Assembly: GCA_964291335.2 (NCBI GenBank)
Contig: OZ219748.1
Span: 248,001 to 312,000 of the forward strand
DNA: 64,000 nucleotides
From: G964291335 sp964291335
Lineage (GTDB): Bacteria; Chloroflexota; Dehalococcoidia; Lucifugimonadales; UBA3495
Direction of reading: 5' to 3'
Shown here: positions 60,491-64,000 of the stretch, piece after piece
Layout of the letters: the number at the start of each line of letters is the position of its first letter
How positions within the stretch are numbered: the stretch's first letter is position 1
The notes under the pieces: generated by a model
Seen by the model: the letters and a program-made list of their open reading frames with translations, nothing else
Told to the model about the DNA's origin: nothing
The model's database searches: none
Translations under genes and position numbers: made by a program

Positions 60491-61684
60491 ATGAAATCGC
60501 CAGGCCTGATTTACCTGGACCATGCCGGCACTACCCCTACCGACCCGCAAGTTCTGGAAGCGATGCTCCCCTATTTCACCCAACTCTATGGCAACCCCTC
60601 CAGCATTCATACTATCGGGCAGGAGGCCCGGCATGCTCTGGATGAGGCTCGGGAAAAGGTCGCGCGGGTATTGGGGAGCCGCACCAACGAAGTGGTTTTC
60701 ACCAGTGGCGGCACCGAGGCAGACAATGCGGCAATTCAGGGTGTGGCGGCGGCTTTGCGTGAAACCGGCAGCCACATCATTACCTCCAGCGTGGAACACC
60801 ACGCAGTGCTGCACACCTGCCAGTATCTGGAGAACCTGGGCTACGAGGTAACCTGCCTGCCGGTGGACGAGTTCGGCCGGGTAAGCCCGCAGCAGGTATA
60901 TGATGCCATTGGCCCCGGCACTATTCTGGTTACCCTGATGTACGCCAACAATGAGATTGGCTCGATTAACCCCATACCCGAAATCGCCCAGGCGGTTCGG
61001 CGTCGGGCTGATGAGCTGGACCGTACCATTGTGCTGCATACCGATGCAGTTCAGGCGGCCGGGTTCCTGGATTTGAACGTGCGGCGACTGGGTGTAGATA
61101 TGCTCAGCCTGTCGGGGCACAAGTTTTACGGCCCTAAAGGAACTGGCGTTCTTTTTGTCCGGCGGGGCGCCCCCTTTCTGCCTTTGCTGCTGGGCGGTGG
61201 TCAGGAGCGAGAGCGGCGCTCCGGTACGGAGAACATTGCCGGCATCGTTGGGTTGGCGCTGGCCCTGGAACTGGCCGACGCCCAGCGGGAAACGGTGGGC
61301 GCGCACTGCGCCGCCCTGCGGGACCGCATCATCCGACAAGTAACTGAGGCGATCCCCAATACCCGGCTGAACGGACACCCTGCGGAGCGTCTGCCGAATA
61401 ACATCAATTTCTCCTTTGAAGGCGTTGAGGGAGAGTCTGTTCTGTTGGGGCTGGACCTGGCCGGTATAGCTGCGTCCAGTGGCAGCGCGTGCAGCTCGGG
61501 TTCCCTGGAACCGTCCCATGTGCTGTTAGCCCTGGGCCAGACCGCGGAACAGGCTCGCAGCAGTCTGCGGATTACCTTGGGCAAAGAAAACACCGAAGAG
61601 GAAAGTGACTACCTGCTGGGTGTTCTTGTTGACCTGGTGCAGCGTCTGCGTCAACTGCCCACGCTCACTGTTGCAGGTTCCTGA
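60491..61684 (+). CDS. Cysteine desulfurase (IscS/NifS family)
   Basis: A 397-residue PLP enzyme that takes sulfur (or selenium) from cysteine for Fe-S clusters, tRNA thiolation or selenophosphate. Signs: YLDHAGTTPTDPQVLEAML, TSGGTEADNAAIQG, SSVEHHAVLHTC, MYANNEIGSINPI, HTDAVQAAGF, SLSGHKFYGPKGTGVLFVRRG with the PLP Lys, and the active Cys in ASSGSACSSGSLEPSHVL. GAGG lies 6 bases before the ATG. No iscU, iscA or mnmA gene is next to it. Confidence 0.94.
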   Translation: MKSPGLIYLDHAGTTPTDPQVLEAMLPYFTQLYGNPSSIHTIGQEARHALDEAREKVARVLGSRTNEVVFTSGGTEADNAAIQGVAAALRETGSHIITSSVEHHAVLHTCQYLENLGYEVTCLPVDEFGRVSPQQVYDAIGPGTILVTLMYANNEIGSINPIPEIAQAVRRRADELDRTIVLHTDAVQAAGFLDLNVRRLGVDMLSLSGHKFYGPKGTGVLFVRRGAPFLPLLLGGGQERERRSGTENIAGIVGLALALELADAQRETVGAHCAALRDRIIRQVTEAIPNTRLNGHPAERLPNNINFSFEGVEGESVLLGLDLAGIAASSGSACSSGSLEPSHVLLALGQTAEQARSSLRITLGKENTEEESDYLLGVLVDLVQRLRQLPTLTVAGS

Positions 61685-61691
61685 AGACGGC

Positions 61692-62309
61692 ATGTACAGG
61701 TTTTTCTATCGTTTGCCAGTCAAATTCCCGGCCCTGGCCTTCCCCTTTCTGACCCTCGCCTTGATGGCGCTGGTAGCCTGTGAAGACGTTTCCCCGGCTT
61801 TGGGCAAGTATTATAAAGGCCGTACCCTGCATCTTAGCGTGGTTACTATGGAGCGGGCCCCTGAATTGCGCTACACGCTGGGCGAGCCTGGCGGTGAAAC
61901 CAGGCATTACCGCATTGCCCCGGAGGATCCGGCTAACGAACTGGCGCTGCTGCGGTTGCGCGTGCAGAACCATACTGCCACCAGCGCCATTGTCAGCATT
62001 GACCAGAATGCCGCCGAGCTGAGAGATTTTTTCCACGATAAATACTATCCGGTTGATGTGCATGCCCGCCCGGAAGAGATTGCCGCCCCCGAGGGTGGGA
62101 GTGGCGCGCGAATTGCCCGCTGCCCCATGGAACACCCCAGCGATCTTTGTTTCCTGTGGAATCCTAAAGATGCTGCTGGCGACAGCCGTTCTTACGTGCT
62201 GGAGAAGGGCTTTGGCGTTGAAGGATGGCTGCTTTTTGAGGTGCCCAGGGACGCCCAAATTCGCGAGTTGCGTTGGCGAGCCGGCGATGGTCTTACAGTG
62301 GAATTTTAA
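61692..62309 (+). CDS. Hypothetical lipoprotein
   Basis: A 205-residue exported lipoprotein, lipobox LVAC after a hydrophobic signal (residues 9-29). The mature part looks like a single beta-sandwich domain with LRLRVQNHTATSAIVSIDQNAAELRD and a late GWLLFEVPRDAQIRELRW, the pattern of DUF4352-like immunoglobulin folds. Two Cys (RCPMEH, LCFLW) could pair. The ATG at 61692 is chosen because the signal starts there; the frame is open into the preceding gene. It follows the cysteine desulfurase by 7 bases. Function unknown. Confidence 0.7.
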   Translation: MYRFFYRLPVKFPALAFPFLTLALMALVACEDVSPALGKYYKGRTLHLSVVTMERAPELRYTLGEPGGETRHYRIAPEDPANELALLRLRVQNHTATSAIVSIDQNAAELRDFFHDKYYPVDVHARPEEIAAPEGGSGARIARCPMEHPSDLCFLWNPKDAAGDSRSYVLEKGFGVEGWLLFEVPRDAQIRELRWRAGDGLTVEF

Positions 62310-62396
62310 CCCCTCGCCGCAGCTGCGAAAGATCGCCCTGGCAATTTGGGTAACACCGGGCACCCCAATAGCCAAGTCAACGGCGCAAAACCGCTA

Positions 62397-63011
62397 ATGC
62401 CCGCAGGACAGGCTGGGGAAATGGCTGCCGGCCATCAGGCGCCGCGCCGAATCTTCCACGCTGTTGCCGGGTCTCTCCCGCCGTTGGGTGGGTTGCTGCT
62501 GCCCGATGGGTATCTGATTGCGGTTCTGGGTATCCTGGCCGGCAGCAGCCTGTCGCTGGATTTGGCCCGGCTGCAATGGCCCTGGCTGAACCGGCAGTTT
62601 CAGCGATGGCTGCGTCCGTTGCTGAAACCGGCTGAAAGCAGCCGTATTACCGGAGCTACCTACCTGCTCATCGCCGCCCTGGCCTGCTTTGTGATTTTTG
62701 ACCGGCACGTAGCCGTGGCCGCCTTGTTTTTCCTGTCTTTGGGTGACCCTGCCGCGGCTCTGGTGGGGAGACCCATGCCCGGGCCGCGCCTGTTTGGCAA
62801 GTCGCCGATAGGGTCTCTGGCCTTCATTACAGTGGCGCTGCTGACGGCTTGGGGGCTGACGGCCGCCGGAGTTGCGCCCTGGCATTGGGGGCTGGCGGCC
62901 GGCGCAGTGGTGGCTGGTCTGGTGGAACTGCTTCCCCTGCCGGGCGATGACAACCTGTATGTCCCCCTGCTCTCCGGAGCGGCAATGCAATACTGGCCCA
63001 TTGCCGGGTAA
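62397..63011 (+). CDS. CTP-dependent diacylglycerol/polyprenol kinase family protein
   Basis: A 204-residue membrane protein with about six helices. The motif FFLSLGDPAAALVGRPM, followed by FGKSPIGSLAFITVALLT and the late LPLPGDDNLYVPLLSG, matches the SEC59/DGK1/VTE5 family, which phosphorylates lipid alcohols (dolichol, phytol, diacylglycerol) with CTP. The substrate is not known. The ATG at 62397 gives a start before the first helix; another ATG is 8 codons further on. Confidence 0.85.
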   Translation: MPAGQAGEMAAGHQAPRRIFHAVAGSLPPLGGLLLPDGYLIAVLGILAGSSLSLDLARLQWPWLNRQFQRWLRPLLKPAESSRITGATYLLIAALACFVIFDRHVAVAALFFLSLGDPAAALVGRPMPGPRLFGKSPIGSLAFITVALLTAWGLTAAGVAPWHWGLAAGAVVAGLVELLPLPGDDNLYVPLLSGAAMQYWPIAG

Positions 63012-63025
63012 AGGGGCAATTAGCG

Positions 63026-64000
63026 TTATGCCGCAGCGCCATCGTACTCAATCAGCTCTGCCCGCTCCCGTTGAAAGCGGAGGTAGGCGTCCTTGAGCAT
63101 TGCCGGCCGGTGCGATGCGATGATTTCTTTGGCCCTGGCGGCGCCCTCGCTTAACAGATCAATGGCTACCATCGCCATAATTTTTGCCGGGTTCACCACC
63201 GCAGCCCGGTAGTCGGTAATGAGGTATTCCTTGCTGTGGCCGGAACCTACCGCGCCGGCGGTATAAGGGTGGCAGACCGGCATCAGGTGGCTCAAGTCTC
63301 CCATGTCGGTAGAGCCGCCACGGTTGCGCCGCCCTGGAATTACCAGGGTTCTGCTTTCCCCGAGCAGGGCGGCGGCGTTTTGCCGGAACAATTCTTGCAG
63401 GTGCGTATCGTTTTTCATGGGCAGATAGCCTGGTATGTTAGTAATACGCACTGAAGCCCCGACGGCCAATGCGCCGGCCTTGAAGCAGCGGTCAACAATT
63501 TCCGAATTGCGGACTACCGCCTCGGGGGAAGCAGACCGAACGCGCCATTCCAGCCGCACGTCGGCAGGAACGGCGTTTACCGCCTCGCCGCCCCTGGTCA
63601 TTATGCCGTGAACCCGCACCGTATCCTCGCCCCGAAAGACTTCCCGGTTATTGTGCATTGCCTGAAGGGCAAAGGATGCGGCATTCAGGGCATTGATACC
63701 CATATGGGGGGCGCTGCCGGCGTGGGCCCCGCGGCCCAGGAACTGAACGTATTTGACAACGTGTCCGTTGCTGGTGCCGCCCACGGCAAACTTGTGGTCG
63801 CCCATGTCGCTGGCGGTGTGGCACATCATCGCCAGGCCCACGTCATCGAACTCTCCCAGCCGGATTAATTCCTGCTTGCCCCCCATGAATTCCAGCTTCC
63901 CGTCTTCCCTTAATTGCAGGCGGCGGGAAACCTCAATAAACTCCTCGGCAGGAACGGCGAAAGGCACCAGGTCGCCGGAAAGGCACTCCAGAACTTCCGG
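63026..64000 (-). CDS. M20-family amidohydrolase/peptidase (5' truncated by window end)
   Basis: The C-terminal 325 residues or so of an M20 peptidase of the AbgB/amidohydrolase branch; the frame is open to the right edge of the window, so the start lies outside. Visible are VPFAVPAEEFIEV, GLAMMCHTAS, the dimerisation domain HAGSAPHMGINALNAASFALQAMHNNRE, HGIMTRGGEAVNAVPADVRLEWRVRSAS, and the metal-binding block RGGSTDMGDLSHLMPVCHPYTAG. Such enzymes hydrolyse N-acyl or p-aminobenzoyl amino acids. Orientation is convergent with the upstream kinase gene. Confidence 0.88.
   Translation of the reverse strand, partial: PEVLECLSGDLVPFAVPAEEFIEVSRRLQLREDGKLEFMGGKQELIRLGEFDDVGLAMMCHTASDMGDHKFAVGGTSNGHVVKYVQFLGRGAHAGSAPHMGINALNAASFALQAMHNNREVFRGEDTVRVHGIMTRGGEAVNAVPADVRLEWRVRSASPEAVVRNSEIVDRCFKAGALAVGASVRITNIPGYLPMKNDTHLQELFRQNAAALLGESRTLVIPGRRNRGGSTDMGDLSHLMPVCHPYTAGAVGSGHSKEYLITDYRAAVVNPAKIMAMVAIDLLSEGAARAKEIIASHRPAMLKDAYLRFQRERAELIEYDGAAA

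Overview
The window is about 57-60% GC, densely coded, and reads as a chromosomal segment of an uncultured Chloroflexota bacterium, plausibly a Dehalococcoidia/SAR202-type lineage. That placement is an inference from gene content (LLM flavin oxidoreductase, a threonyl-tRNA synthetase without a TGS domain, a DUF1800/DUF1501 pair, bacterial endonuclease Q, short Chloroflexi-type AdoMet decarboxylase); no rRNA or tRNA gene was found. Some 57 protein genes are supported. No phage, transposon or CRISPR array was seen.

Layout. 0-9 kb: MFS exporter, LLM oxidoreductase, a thioredoxin-like gene interrupted by an in-frame TGA, then on the minus strand an NHL propeller, DUF1501, DUF1800, a VOC protein and a PuuE-type deacetylase. 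9-11.4 kb: two Opp/Dpp-type ATPases without permeases, downstream of a 17-bp tandem repeat. 11.4-19 kb: a second thioredoxin/DipZ-type gene with an in-frame TGA at the same active-site position, a protein with an internal duplication, and a zinc-uptake operon (Fur/Zur regulator, AztC-AztD fusion lipoprotein, ATPase, permease). 19-36 kb: amidase plus GatC-like protein, tsaD, CNNM/CBS protein, phosphatase, tilS, YyaL-type protein, thrS, plsY, prfB (with programmed frameshift), riboflavin genes ribD-ribE-ribBA and dcd. 36-41 kb: SIMPL lipoprotein, anti-sigma, ECF sigma, acyl-CoA dehydrogenase, small membrane protein. 41-51 kb: selA, alpha/beta-hydrolase fold protein, endoQ, a repeat-bearing intergenic region, RimI-like acetyltransferase, coaE, MoxR ATPase, Nudix hydrolase and a 1086-residue VWA protein. 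51-64 kb: cinA, a Gld-type ABC export operon, speD-speB, a site-2 protease, cysteine desulfurase, lipoprotein, CTP-dependent polyprenol/diacylglycerol kinase family protein, and a truncated M20 peptidase.

The most striking results: (1) two separate thioredoxin-fold genes read through TGA at the first position of the CxxC motif (UxxC), each followed by a stem-loop that fits the bacterial SECIS consensus, and selA lies in the same window, so both are very probably selenoproteins; (2) a single lipoprotein combines the zinc-binding protein AztC and the zinc chaperone AztD, the AztD propeller being inserted inside AztC just before its His-rich loop, in an operon with a Zur-like regulator and an unusually Cys-rich ATPase; (3) an orphan MoxR/VWA chaperone pair whose VWA protein carries an N-terminal solenoid of about eight 37-residue helical repeats.
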